Source: Schistocephalus solidus (lineage: Eukaryota > Platyhelminthes > Cestoda > Diphyllobothriidea > Diphyllobothriidae). Taken from it: a stretch of DNA of 64,000 bases. The notes beneath the pieces are model-generated. The model had not been told where the DNA came from. It was given only the letters and a program-made list of their open reading frames with translations, and did no database searches. Position 1 is the stretch's first letter, and each line of letters begins with the position of its first letter. The stretch is from NCBI GenBank assembly GCA_017591395.1, contig WEDG01000334.1, positions 1-64,000 on the forward strand, in the 5' to 3' direction. The translations under genes and the position numbers were made by a program. Shown here in pieces: positions 35,266-47,034 of the stretch.

Positions 35266-36975
35266 TATCTTGATGGAATTTTCAATCCCCAAATCACAGA
35301 TAAAGATATCAATTTGATTTGTGCATGTACGGCAAAACCTAACTGGTTGAATTAACCGTCATTTTAAAAATTTAACTCATAGATCTAAGTGACAAAGTGT
35401 TCCGTTAAGATAATCGTTTTCTATTAAAATTCATTGCCAAGAGTTAATTGCACAACCCATCATCACAGAGAAGACTATTGAGGGCAAAGTTTCAACCTAC
35501 TCAAAGACTGTCAAACCTCAAAAATTCCTTCAAGCACCCTCACAATTTACCTTACTTAAGGCAATAGATGTAGGTGGTATGCAATTTGCAACACCATACG
35601 TAAGCTCATAAATTTCCTCTCAATGTTGCATACAGTTGGAATTATATAATCTATCACATTCAGAAAAGGCCTTCGTAGTCAATAGTGATCAAATGTATAG
35701 AGTAATCGACCAGCGTTTGAAAGGTCAGCAGTCTGATTCAGTAAAATGAATTATTTTCCGTCTGCTAAAACTCCTAATTTTAATGGTCACAAACATTGAA
35801 GAATAGCAGCCAATGATCTGATCCACGAGTAACCGGAAGTTCAGTCTGCTTAATCACGAACGTTTTTTTGAAAATGGTTCTGTTTGCCTCGAAAAAGAGA
35901 AATGACATTTAATATTCTAAGATAAAATACGCGAAAATAGGCATCCATGTTTTTAATGCAATACTTCCTGTTATTTTGCTGTTGGAAAAGGTTGCCTATG
36001 GCAAAAAAAGATGTTCAGTACCGCCTCAATGTCTGTCTCCCTTTGTCGTGCTTGAAAGTTTGCAGTGCTAAGAGGGTTAACCTCGTGCGAAGTTAATCAA
36101 ATGAACGCTGGCTTCCATTGCAGCCTAAATATTTCTATAGAAAATGTAGTCCTCCTTAACAGTTAGGTAGATATCACTGAGTGCAAAGCTGTTACGTTAA
36201 GAGTATATGCCGGTCCTGCTGCATAACTGCCCAATGATTTAGGCATATTTACAACAAAGCCTGTCTAATAAGGGGGAAACCAATAAATTACCTGAGTTTA
36301 GAAGTAGAAAAATTATGTCAAAACAGTCTTATGTGTTCAAAGGAAATTGTAGTTCAGGCGTTTTTACAATAACGCCCAGTTCAATCAAATTGGATTGATC
36401 GTTTAAACGAGCCCTGTGACCTATCAGATTTTAAAATTAATATTCGACATTGAATTTGCAGACTAAGGGAGTGTTCGTTCTCTGATATTTCTACTGTCTA
36501 TGAATTTTCTGATTAATGAATTCACATTCTATACTGATAAGCCGTTCCCTACTAACATATTGTTACTGAAAACATGAATGACTACTGGTGGCCTCTTCTG
36601 CATGACAAAGAGATAGAGTGGATTGGATAATCGGCGCTCATCAATACCCACAGCATATTTAGCCCAGAGATAATCTAAATGCTGCAATATTCATGACAGT
36701 TAGGGACAGTAGTTGGATAGAAGGTAAATATGAGGAAAAGTGGTGAATAAATCCACCTTTTATGAAGGATGTTTGGGACTATTTTGCATGTCTTATCATT
36801 ACTGTTTCGCCTTAATCATACGAACCATGGAAAAAGGAAAAGGTAAGAACTATAGCAGGTGCAAGTGTCATAATCGCTTTGGCATTGGAGTAGGTGTGTT
36901 ATAAGGAACTGCAACTAGCCGTGCGAAAAGTGTGTTCAAAAGTTATCCTAACTAATTATATTCAAATAAAGAGGC
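35266..36975 (+). repeat. Large inverted repeat, left arm (about 1.7 kb)
   Basis: Seen: the whole arm is matched in reverse complement by 38000-39714. The outer end TATCTTGATGGAATTTTC pairs with GAAAATTTTATCAAGATA-like sequence near 39698-39714. The inner end AAATAAAGAGGCA pairs with TGCCTCTTTATTT at 38000-38012. Stretches of over 100 bases are essentially identical (for example 36640-36900), with scattered changes and one-base indels elsewhere. Weaker similarity continues inward to about 37015. Short open frames shared by both arms, such as SNKGETNKLPEFRSRKIM, suggest decayed coding, but no family is recognised. Confidence 0.85.
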
Positions 36976-37506
36976 ACCCCTACCGCTTATATTGAACTTT
37001 CTTTGAAAATCCTGGACAGCCGTAACCAATAGGACTCAAAAAGCCCGTGTCTCAGATGTAATCGCGTTGGATTTTAACCCAAAAGGTTGTGTGCAGGAGC
37101 CTCTGGACTGCAAAACCTGGGATTTCCTATGGCTGGACGATGACTGTAATTAATCTGGAAAATGTCATTCTAGTCTCTAGTGTCTATTGCTGTTATTTTC
37201 TGCTACCTTTTAGAGAAAATGTTTATTAAGATAATGATGCCGACTTAAATCCTACTAGACCCATTTGATGCTGCACAGGAGAGCTTGCGTTTTGTAAAAA
37301 TGCTAAACACTGCTTCGTCTGTAATTTGGGAAAGTAAGCACATCAGAATTTGCTGATTGCAATGTTACGTAACTATTCATTGCCCGCGTTCTTCGGACAT
37401 GAGTTTTTATTCATTCGTTCACACGCAAAGCCCAATTGTCAGCCTTCTTGCTTAAAATGGTGCCAGTAAATGGCAGGGATTTAACCATTTCTGGTAAGTC
37501 TACCAG
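36976..37506. other. Spacer between the inverted arms, outer half
   Basis: The left half of the 1.0 kb spacer. It starts with weak continuation of the arm to about 37015. Then comes a possible tRNA-like patch (about 37045-37125, CTCAGATGTAATCGCGTTGG). The rest is unremarkable AT-rich sequence. No gene assigned. Confidence 0.45.
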
Positions 37507-37980
37507 TTATAAAAATATTAAAAAATGAGTCTTCTGCTCTGTTCTATTCTTTAAGCTTAAGAGCAAATCCTGCGCATTTGTTTTTTTGAATGAGAAAGGT
37601 AAATTCGTGCCTTTGCTGCTCGCAGTTTTAACAAAAAACCTGAGGTCTTTAGCACATTTGCTGCATTGCCGCATTTCATTTGGCAACAGAAATTGGTTCG
37701 CGGTGCACCATTTTCCCTCTGTGGATTTTTTGAACAGGCTTTTTAAAGTTGACGGTTCGTGAGAGGGTTGTCTGGACTGTGCAACAAAGACAAAAGCACG
37801 CGAAGTTTCGTTACCTGTAACGTTATATAGGCAGGATAGAATAGCTTTTGACTCGTTTTTGGTCGTTAAAAAGGAATCTATTGTTTCATCATCAGAAGCA
37901 CTATCACCTTGAAAAATGACCTTTTTTGCATAAACGCTTTGCAGGCATACGCTATGGAGTCCAGGTAATTCAAAATGAAG
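37507..37980 (-). CDS. Unidentified 157-codon open frame in the spacer
   Basis: On the minus strand, 157 sense codons run without interruption from just after a TAA (37981-37983) to a TAA at 37507-37509. The only in-frame ATG is late (about codon 103), so the start is missing or lies in an upstream exon or element segment. The frame reads LHFELPGLHSVCLQSVYAKK, an acidic stretch (GDSASDDETIDSF), AFVFVAQSRQPSHEPST, KKSTEGKWCTANQFLLP, then NEMRQCSKCAKDLRFFVK with a C-x2-C pair, and a basic end. I do not recognise a domain. It lies directly after the right arm in that arm's reading direction, so it may be part of the repeated element. In a region this AT-rich, 157 open codons are unlikely by chance. 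Confidence 0.4.
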   Translation of the reverse strand, partial: LHFELPGLHSVCLQSVYAKKVIFQGDSASDDETIDSFLTTKNESKAILSCLYNVTGNETSRAFVFVAQSRQPSHEPSTLKSLFKKSTEGKWCTANQFLLPNEMRQCSKCAKDLRFFVKTASSKGTNLPFSFKKTNAQDLLLSLKNRTEQKTHFLIFL

Positions 37981-37999
37981 TTAAATAGATAGGTAGAGA

Positions 38000-39714
38000 T
38001 GCCTCTTTATTTAAATTTAAATAATTTAGGGTAACTTGTGAACACACTTTTCGCACGGCTAGTTGCAGTTCCTTATAACACACCTACTCCAATGCCAAAG
38101 CGATTATGACACTTGCACCTGCTATAGTTCTTACCTTTTCCTTTTTCCATGGTTCGTATGATTAAGGCGAAACAGTAATGATAAGACATGCAAAATAGTC
38201 CCAAACATCCTTCATAAAAGGTGGATTTATTCACCACTTTTCCTCATATTTACCTTCTATCCAACTACTGTCCCTAACTGTCATGAATATTGCAGCATTT
38301 AGATTATCTCTGGGCTAAATATGCTGTGGGTATTGATGAGCGCCGATTATCCAATCCACTCTATCTCTTTGTCATGCAGAAAGAGGCCACCAGTAGTCAT
38401 TCATGTTTTCAGTAAAAGTATGTTGGTAGGGAACGTCTTTTCAGTATAGAATGTGAATTCATTAATCAGAAAATTCATAGACAGTAGAAATATCAGAGAA
38501 CGAACACTCCCTTAGTCTGCAAATTCAATGTCGAATATTAATTTTAAAATCTGATAGGTCACAGGGCTCGTTTAAACGATCAATCCAATTTGATTGAACT
38601 GGGCGTTATTGTAAAAACGCCTGAACTACAATTTCCTTTGAACACATAAGACTGTTTTGACATAATTTTTCTACTTCTAAACTCAGGTAATTTATTGGTT
38701 TCCCCCTTATTAGACAGGCTTTGTTGTAAATATGCCTAAATCATTGGGCAGTTATGCAGCAGGACCGGCATATACTCTTAACGTAACAGCTTTTGCACTC
38801 AGTGATATCTACCTAACTGTTAAGGAGGACTACATTTTCTATAGAAATATTTAGGCTGCAATGGAAGCCAGCGTTCATTTGATTAACTACGCACGAAGTT
38901 AACCCTCTTAGCACTGCAAACGTTCAGGCACGACAAAGGGAGACAGACATTGAGGCGGTACTGAACATCTTTTTTTGCCATAGGCAACCTTTTCCAACAG
39001 CAAAATAACAGGAAGTATTGCATTAAAAACATGGATGCCTATTTTCGCGTATTTTATCTTAGAATATTAAATGTCATTTCTCTTTTTCGAAGCAAACAGA
39101 ACCATTTTCAAAAACACGTTCGTGATTATGCAGACTGAACTTCCGGTTACTCGTGGATCTGGTCATTGGCTGCTATTCTTCAATGTTTGTGACCATTAAA
39201 ATTAGGAGATTTAGCAAACGGAAAATATTTCAATTTTCTGATTCAGACTGCTGACCTTTCAAACGCTGGTCGATTACTGTATACATTTGATCACTATTGA
39301 CTACCAAGGCCTTTTCTGAATGTGATAGGTTTTATAATTCCAACTGTATGCAACATTAAGAGGAAATATATGAGCTTACTGATGGTGTTTCACTTTCATA
39401 TCACCTACATTTATTGCCTTAAGTAAGGTAAATTGTGAGGGTGCTTGAAGAAATTTTTGAGGTTTGACACGTCTTTGAGCAGGTTGAATCTTTGCCCTCA
39501 ATAGTCTTCTCTGTGATGATGGGTTGTGCAATGAACTCTCGGCAATGAATTTTAATAGAAAAAGATCATCTTACTGGAAGACTTTGTCGCTTAGATTTAT
39601 GAGTTAAATTTTTTAAATGACGGTTAATTCAACTGGTTAGGTTTTGCCGCACATGCACAAATCAAATTGATATCTTTATCCGTGATTTGGGGATTGGAAA
39701 TTTTATCAAGATAC
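38000..39714 (-). repeat. Large inverted repeat, right arm (about 1.7 kb)
   Basis: Reverse complement of 35266-36975, with nearly the same length (1715 against 1710). Single-base differences (for example AAGACGTGTCAAACC here against AAGACTGTCAAACC) and small indels are present. The copies have therefore mutated independently and are not a simple duplicated read. In the arm's reading direction it continues past the end of homology into the 157-codon frame at 37980-37507. Confidence 0.85.
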
Positions 39715-42700
39715 TTTTGCCAAGTAAATCAGAATATTTGAAATATTAATGAAAAGCCTTGTTCTACAATAGATGTTGCTTGCCTCTTGCAGCATTATTC
39801 CCATATCAAAGCTTAATCATTTGCATTTGTGATTTGTGCGTATTATCTCTCTTTGACTTCAGAAGTGGGCGGCTACCGGTTATCTTATCATCTCTGACAA
39901 AATGTTGGACAATAACGGCTTATCATTTAAGAATAGAAATTGGTACTTTTAAAATTCATTGAGGGGCTGATGTCGGAAACAAACACTCCCTTAGTGGGAA
40001 AATTCAGGCAGAATCCAAAAGCTAAAATGCCTCGCGTAATAAAGCCACTACGATGTTCTGAATTGTGAATTAAAGCAAAACGTCTTATTTCGATTGTTAT
40101 CCTAAGACACCCGTTTGACGAAAGGTATCCCTTTTGTTTCAGGTTATTATTTTATTTTACCTGGTTGCACACTGAGGAACTAAGTAACCTATCCACACGT
40201 AAGCTGTATAAACGAAAATGACGCAACTCCGCCCAAATAATCAATCACTTTTACAGCAGATTGTCAGATAATTTGCATTTTTCAGCGTTGTTGTTAAGTT
40301 ATATCTATGAGAGGTGAGCTATAAGCCTGATGTAGTGGGTGGACTGCTTACCTGCTCTATATAACTATTCGGTTCTGCCTTCCTTTGGGTTTTTTGGTAG
40401 AAGTGGGCGTAAATTTCAACACTTATTACTTTCCTGAAGGATTCGTCTTGCTTTCTTCACGATCGTTCAGATCAAAAAAATATCCCGTCAGGGAAACATA
40501 CTCATGGTAAACAAATCGTGTATGGTACAAGAAGAATGTATTTCGGGACACAGTATCTATTGAGATTTTCGAGGGAAAATATCTACTAAATCCAGCTTCA
40601 GATCATAAGAGGCTTCGACACACTTGCCTGCAAAACACAAGGAGAAGTCATGCAGCTTTAACCCATATTTCTCGCTTAATTTCTCTCTGCTTCAAACCTC
40701 TTCGTTTGAAAGAATGATGAGCTCTTACATGATGATACACATTCAGCTAATCGCGTCTTATCAGTGGTAGGATTGCACGAACTCTTTCTCTCGTGGCTGT
40801 CACAGTTTTAGCGAGGTCAGCGAGCACGTTGACCTTTCTACTCAAATTTGGCCGAACTTGCCGATCGTCGTCTCGCATGAGCATTGATTTCGTCTTTCTG
40901 AGCGCGTTGGTTACTATCCGTTCGACGATGGCATGAAGCCATCAAAAACGGCCCATTTATGCGTCTTATGGAGTAAAAATGATCCCTACTTATGAAAAAA
41001 ATATCTCTAAAAATTAAATGACAGCCCGAATTTTTTATATTGAGTTGTCAAACCAAAAAGAGCTTGATCATAAGTAGGCATTGGCAGCTTAAAAACAATT
41101 TTAATTCACCCAGCGATTTTCATTTTGAAGAAATACAAGAAAATAGGAAATTTGAAGGCTTCTGTCAAAGGAATAAGAATGTTTAGGGAAAAAAAGAATG
41201 CATACTCATGGAAGAAATTAACAGACTTTTTAAATCGATGAGGTGTAAATATCCCTACGAGGCACAGCACCATGCAGCTTGACAGCCAGTCATTTACTCA
41301 CCGTAGAGTACAGGTTTTTAAACTGTGTTGGAAATTGTAGGTGAGAGTACTTACTTTCCAGGATTTAAGCACATTTGAACGAATTGTGTTTCATTCGTTG
41401 ATATGAGAGTAAATATGTTAACGAGAACACGCGCGAAGACCTACACAATAGACAAATAAACAACGAAAAAATTGGAAAACGCAATGACGAGGATTATATT
41501 ATCTGCTCATTCAGTGAGGCCCTCATCTGCAACTGTATTGCGTTCTTTCTGGCGACAGTGGAAGCCATGATGCCCCAAATAACATTGCCTACGCTGTTCT
41601 TTCCACATTATAATTTACTTTTGTGCTTACTACGTGTTATTCATTCGATTACAAAGCATTTTGTGGGATTTTCCGCATCTATAGTGAACTGATTGGGCTG
41701 CAATCTAACGCAAAATCATACCTCTAAAAAATTGAACCTCAGGACGAATGCATATGCTTGAAAATATATTTTCTTCAATAAATATTATTCTCTGATGAGT
41801 TTTCTTCCCAAGAGACGACATTCTGCAGTACCTTTTAAGTAGTGGTCTCTGTCTTTCAACATTTGCCTGAGAGAAACGGTGCCATTTTTTCCCCAGCATT
41901 TACGTTTTATGCGAAACGAAAACATAGTCGTTCTATTTATTCTGATCATTTTAAACTATCTTCTGAGCCTCATCTTAAGGTTATTATTGCATTACAGTCA
42001 CAGAATAAGTAAAGGTGAAAAACTGAAGTGTATTCGATAATACTCAAATTGAAATTGTTAAAAACTACCTCGGCGTCAGATAACAAAGGCTGCAGAAATC
42101 TTACTCCCCCTGTCATATTTGCACGGAAACTCTGACGTGATCACTTCGGAGCTAACTCGTTTTGGTATCCTCACCGTTAAAAATCCAGCACTCCAACGGT
42201 GCACAGTATCATCTTTATTAAAGTATCTCACCCCAAAGTGCAGATGCTTCACATAATTTATCGAAGTTTATGCAATAATTGCTTGAACGCCTATGATGGT
42301 AACAATACGTGACACGAGGGTGCTGGCCTTACGCCATCTTTGGCGTAACCCTCATTCAGCATCTTAGCGCATCAACAAGGAGGGCACTACGGATTGAAAT
42401 AAACCATCCATGTGGCCAATAAAAAACGAAAAAAAGGATTTCCCGAGGTTTGGTGCTCCAATGCGAGCAATCTCAATCGAGGTTTTGACCTGTACGTCCA
42501 TTAAAACCGTCTGCAATCACTACCCACTGTTACCTATCCTTTTTAAAAATCAACAATCACTAAACGGCCCACTGCATTTTCCCCGATCCCGCAACATCCT
42601 CCTTTTCTGTTGTTGCACGAAGCACTTGTGGGGGCTTTGGTCACCTAGCGTTCTTTGCTCTGGCTGCTGACACATCAATTTCAAATAAATATCACACTTA

Positions 42701-42734
42701 TAATTTCAGCAATTTTTCGGGACGGAGAATATAG
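39715..42734. other. Intergenic, no gene seen
   Basis: AT-rich with short unrecognised open frames (39759-39962, 41705-41899 minus, 42410-42670). Nothing else supported. Confidence 0.55.
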
Positions 42735-43080
42735 TTGCGTGGCTAGGCATGACATTTTAGAGTCTCCTGAAATTTCAATGACCCTTTTTACTGAAATCAA
42801 TCAGCATTTTCGGTATCAAAATGTTAAGCTCTTTATCGATATAAGTAGTAGTCCAAGTAGTATAAATTGTACATGGCAAATTTTATGGATCTACAATCAT
42901 ATGGTTGTTAGATAGAATATACGTTGGAGTTGCGGTAAAACCGGAGCTAGATAACAGTTACATCACTTGAAGTACTCCTTACATATAAAATGGGCACTAC
43001 ACGATTATTCCATAGAAGTTTATCGTCTTCAACCCCGATTTCGGACCGACTCTAGAGGGTCGTGTCCTAAGAACTTATCT
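42735..43080. mobile_element. Diverged second fold-back element
   Basis: Seen: AGGCATGACATTTTAGAGTC then GAAATTTCAATGACC, and later AAGTAGTAGTCCAAGTAGTA with TGTACATGGCAAATTTTATGG. These parallel the left arm at 31617-31770. The right half has ATAAAATGGGCACTACACGA, TTATTCCATAGAAG, TATCGTCTTCAACCC and GGTCGTGTCC, paralleling the right arm at 32085-32180. The two halves are mutually inverted with much divergence. This makes the element at 31.56 kb one member of a family. Confidence 0.5.
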
Positions 43081-43089
43081 GCATCTATT

Positions 43090-44400
43090 TTGGTTAACAA
43101 TATCCAAAGTTATTAGCTGAATGAATATGTCTGTCTGGTGCCTTCCACATGACCTACTGCTGCTCTGATTTGTGTATTTTCTGGAAACGCAACATAATGT
43201 AATTTATGAGGGTGATAATTCTTTTGCATCTTTGAAAATACCGAAATTATTCGCGCGATGTCTCCCTTGAGTTTTGTGCACCCACAAGTTGACATTGCAG
43301 TGAGTGAAATCCGGTTGTCCAAAACGTTGTTCCTCACTTTGACAGAGTCCTCTCGCTGGGAAATGCGTGCGTTTGCGAGTTTTGTTCACACTTTACGCTT
43401 TAGAATCTATTGAATTAAGAGAAGAGACCGAGTATTTATCAAAAAATTGCATGCTTCGTTTTGTAAAGAAGCACTTATAAACATAAACAGCGGCTGAAAA
43501 ATGTTTTAGACAGTAACTGGAAAGCAGAACCGAAGCTGCGGTATTGCTAAAGGCGAAGAAACCACATTAAGGAATGCCACAAAAGCCTGAAATTTAATAG
43601 TCTAAGTCCCATTCAATCATTTGTGAATCTGTGTTTTAACTGCTCCTCTAATAGTCTAGCTATGTAGGCAAATGTGGGGTCTTCATTCGATAAGATTTCG
43701 ATAACGATTGACATGGCTATTCACACCTTATTGTAGTTCTCTGTGAGATTACTTGATTCTTCGAAAAATGCGCCTTCAAGATCGTCCTTTTTGAGATGTT
43801 CACGTACCGAACCTATGTCTTTTTCGGATTTACCACTCTCCATCCGTCGTAAATGGCCAAGTCTAAATTGACACTGTGTACGCCAAGATTTCTTCCTGAA
43901 TGAATAAGACTAAAAGAACGTACGTGCTACATATAAAAATACTGAACTGTGTGTCAAAACAAACACGTTTCGGGATTTAGTAGTATGAGGTAGTCTATCA
44001 ACGTACAAAACAAAATCCGCTTATGTTTCTAAGTCAATTTTCGGCGTCAGATAGGCCTTCAGGCAGAAGAAATTAAAAAATGTCATTATATGGTAGAAAC
44101 CAGAAGATCTAATTTCTGATGAAGAAGTAGAAAATAAAAACATCTTATACAGTCGGACTAGACCAGAAATAATACGCCGATCGTTGTTCCGATGGTTTTT
44201 ATGATTTGAATATTTGAACTAATACCTTGAGTCCTCATCGGCACAGTAGGCACAGCAGAATAGATTAGTAAAAGACCCTTACAAACTGCTTAACTTTTCG
44301 AAGAGGCAGGTTTGCTGTCATCCGTCAAAGGCAGCAGACAAAATGTGGAAATAAGATGACAGGATACATTCCTACAAGAGACCGTAATGCCGAGCTAATT
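43090..44400. other. Intergenic, no gene seen
   Basis: Short overlapping minus-strand open frames (43113-43337 and 43204-43389) without motifs. The rest is AT-rich. Nothing assigned. Confidence 0.5.
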
Positions 44401-44404
44401 ACTA

Positions 44405-44749
44405 GTGCATTCTCTCATTGAAATATGCTCTGAAGATTCAGGAGAAAACTTAAGTATTGTAACGTTTATCGTGGCTCTTGAATATTTAAATGAAACATTA
44501 AACACGAAAATAAATCAGAAAAATCATACAAGGAGCCTTGATTCGGACGTAAAAGACGAAATCGAATCATTCATTTTTTACCCAACCATAACGAGAATAA
44601 AGGTAATTCTATTGCAAGGATGGCGGAGAGATAAAAAGCCGTTTGAAGTTTTCTTAACTTCGCGGCAGTCTGTCATAACTCAAATTGCAGCAAAAGGAAC
44701 TTGGATTCAAAAAAGTATCTGCAATACCAGTAATTCCATATCTATATAA
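44405..44749 (+). other. Unassigned 114-codon open frame
   Basis: Opens just after an in-frame TAA and runs from a GTG for 114 codons (HSLIEICSEDSGENLSIVTF..., then ...IKVILLQGWRRDKKPFEVFL). There is no ATG near the start and no membrane segment. I do not recognise the sequence. It may be a retroelement fragment, an exon or chance. Confidence 0.2.
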
Positions 44750-46320
44750 AAAATGTCCGTACTTTTTCTTCGGACACTCAAAAGGGTCAGTTCGGTCTTG
44801 CACGAGAGCTAGCGTGCCAACTTGAACCCATTAATGTATTCGTTCAGTCTGAGCTATAGATCTGAATGTTAGGTATTTTAATTTTTAATAATGGAAGGGA
44901 ATACGACACTTTTTTGATCTTTAGTCGGCATGTTAGTACGTCAATATGCCATCTCCTTCCACAGCCTTCGCCAAACCCGACAAAGATGTGTGGCAGAAGA
45001 TGCCGGCAAAGAGTCCGCATTGTGATACTCGTCCGCTTACGTGGGGTGAACACACTTCATGCAGTTAATCTTTCAGGTAACTTAAAAAATTGGAAATTCG
45101 TTTCCACATACCTTTTCCTATAAATGCGCCTTCGAGCAGTACTTGTATTGGTAGCGAACGAATACTCAATTTTGTGAAGCCTTAACGGGTAATTTTATTC
45201 TGCCTTATAACCTGCAGGGGTGAAGTTTTTTCAACGATGCGAATATTCAATGAAGGTATTATTTTGTGTATTTTTGGAAACGCTTGTTATAGGCATTTTT
45301 TTAAATCAATTTTACCAGTAAAATGTTCTTTCTATTTTTGGACAGACGTTGTACTACGACGCGCCAAAATGTCGCTACTGTACCATGCAGAAGTAGCAAA
45401 TCTTTAAATTTGAGTACTCGGGGTGTCCTCAGCTTTCGTTGATTACATAAGAAGCAGTGCAGAATAACAAGCGTGGGTGCAACTCAATGCCCACGGGGCC
45501 ATTAAATGCAGGTTAAAAACAAGTGTTCCGTTTCTGCAGATGTTCAAAGTATTTGATGCGTTATTCGGGCTCCTCAAAATCAATGAGGATAACTACCCTG
45601 ATAACTAATAACTACCCTGCATTCGAAAACTTCCAGCAATGCAACCTGATAACATATTTTTTCTCTTTTGATGACTACATACGCTAAGACGATTAAACCT
45701 TGTCATGTATCACGATGAAAATGGAGTTGTCGGTGAAATATCGCACACAAATATTTGTTATCCATATGTTAAGTATCCATCTGTGGAGATCTGCGTTGAT
45801 GGTCTACGCGGACGAGGTTTAATGTAACCGGCCGATAAATATTAACTTGTGTTTCAGTTTTCTATAGTTGAATACAGTGCTGCTAAAGTATTGGATCTTA
45901 TCTGAGACAGTTGGTGCTGCAGGCTCTAACGGTAGACTTTTTACTTATTGGTAAAAAAGTCTTGTATAATTTTTACAAGTTGGACATCCAAATGTGCGAT
46001 GGGAAGACAAAACGAAGACTTCCATCCAGAAAAAAGTGGGTTTTTTGAGGACATCGTATTGAGTCAGAATATGTGCATAGGGCTCAGGGAGGCGTTAGCA
46101 AGCCATCTTTTTAGGCGAATGTTTATCGGTGAGACTTAAGTAGTCCCAGACACGGGGTACATGTGTGTGTAACCCCTAAACGGGCCACGTGGTAGATGCG
46201 TTGGACCAACATGGGGGCCACATCAGAGCACGGCAGGCGTTATTCGGGTTACGCTCCCATAAAAAATGCCGAACATGGGGGTGTGGCGACATCGCCTAGG
46301 GGCGGCTAGGACCTATGGGC
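44750..46320. other. Intergenic, no gene seen
   Basis: Open frames at 44844-45053 (minus), 44866-45123 and 45948-46139 are unrecognised. From about 46140 the base composition becomes clearly GC-richer, leading into a dispersed repeat. Confidence 0.5.
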
Positions 46321-46328
46321 CCCGACGA

Positions 46329-46535
46329 CGCCAGCCACCTGCACCCTCTCCCATATCCTGTCTTCTGGACTCTGTCTTGACACTGGGCATAGGTGGGGAG
46401 GAGGAGAAAGTACGCTAGATGCAGCGCAAGTCTACTATCCCTTTAAACTAAATCACGGGCAAGTCACCGTATCTGCACCACCCTGCTGTGGAGCGTACCG
46501 TGGACCTCGTCGAAATCAACCATCGAACTATCGTG
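46329..46535 (+). repeat. Dispersed repeat family X, copy 1
   Basis: Shares with 57220-57430 the block CGCCAG-CACCTGCACTCT, TGACTCTGTCTTGACAC-GGG, ATGCAGCGCAAG-CTACTATC, GCAAGTCACCGT-TCTGCACCA and CATACGGTGGACCTCGTCGA. GC-rich (unlike most of the window), about 210 bases, no open frame conserved between copies. It behaves like a short interspersed element or a fragment of a longer repeat. Confidence 0.7.
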
Positions 46536-46539
46536 TGTC

Positions 46540-47030
46540 TGAACCACGTCTGTCTGCAGCCAATCAGCGAAGGGGCCACCTCACCAGGTAAGCGCCGATT
46601 CTCGCAAGGTCCAAGCAGCGAATTGACGAGACCTGGGAGCGGACAAAAAGGCTGCATAGGGGAGGCGCCATGATGATGTTCAGGCCGGCGGACTGCCACA
46701 AGACATCTCTTGTCTTGTCGAAGTTTAATACCCACCCCCTTGTCGGTTCAGTATGTGCTGCCCGGAGAGAATGTCAGTTCTGAGCGAAAGGAATGGCAGA
46801 TTTATTAAATTTAGGCACAGTGAAGCGCAGTAATTATCCATTTTGAAACACTTGCCCTTCTGAGACGCACTAGGTTGTTATCCCTTCTACATAAAAAATG
46901 GTCATTCCAAGATGTTTTTGGCCCGCCCAGCAAATTATATTGTCAAGTGCAAACGGCACGGATCTAGGAGTTTAATTACTCGGGGTGAGCCCTTATTTGC
47001 CATCGCCAGTATTTCATGGGATCGATAAAT
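46540..47030. other. No gene seen next to family X
   Basis: GC-moderate sequence with overlapping frames on both strands. Nothing recognised. Confidence 0.4.
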
Positions 47031-47034
47031 CCAG

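Noticed and set aside
35266..39714. The inverted repeat as a pure assembly artefact
   Set aside because: The arms differ by many independent substitutions and indels, which a duplicated or folded read would not show. Long-read confirmation is still needed.
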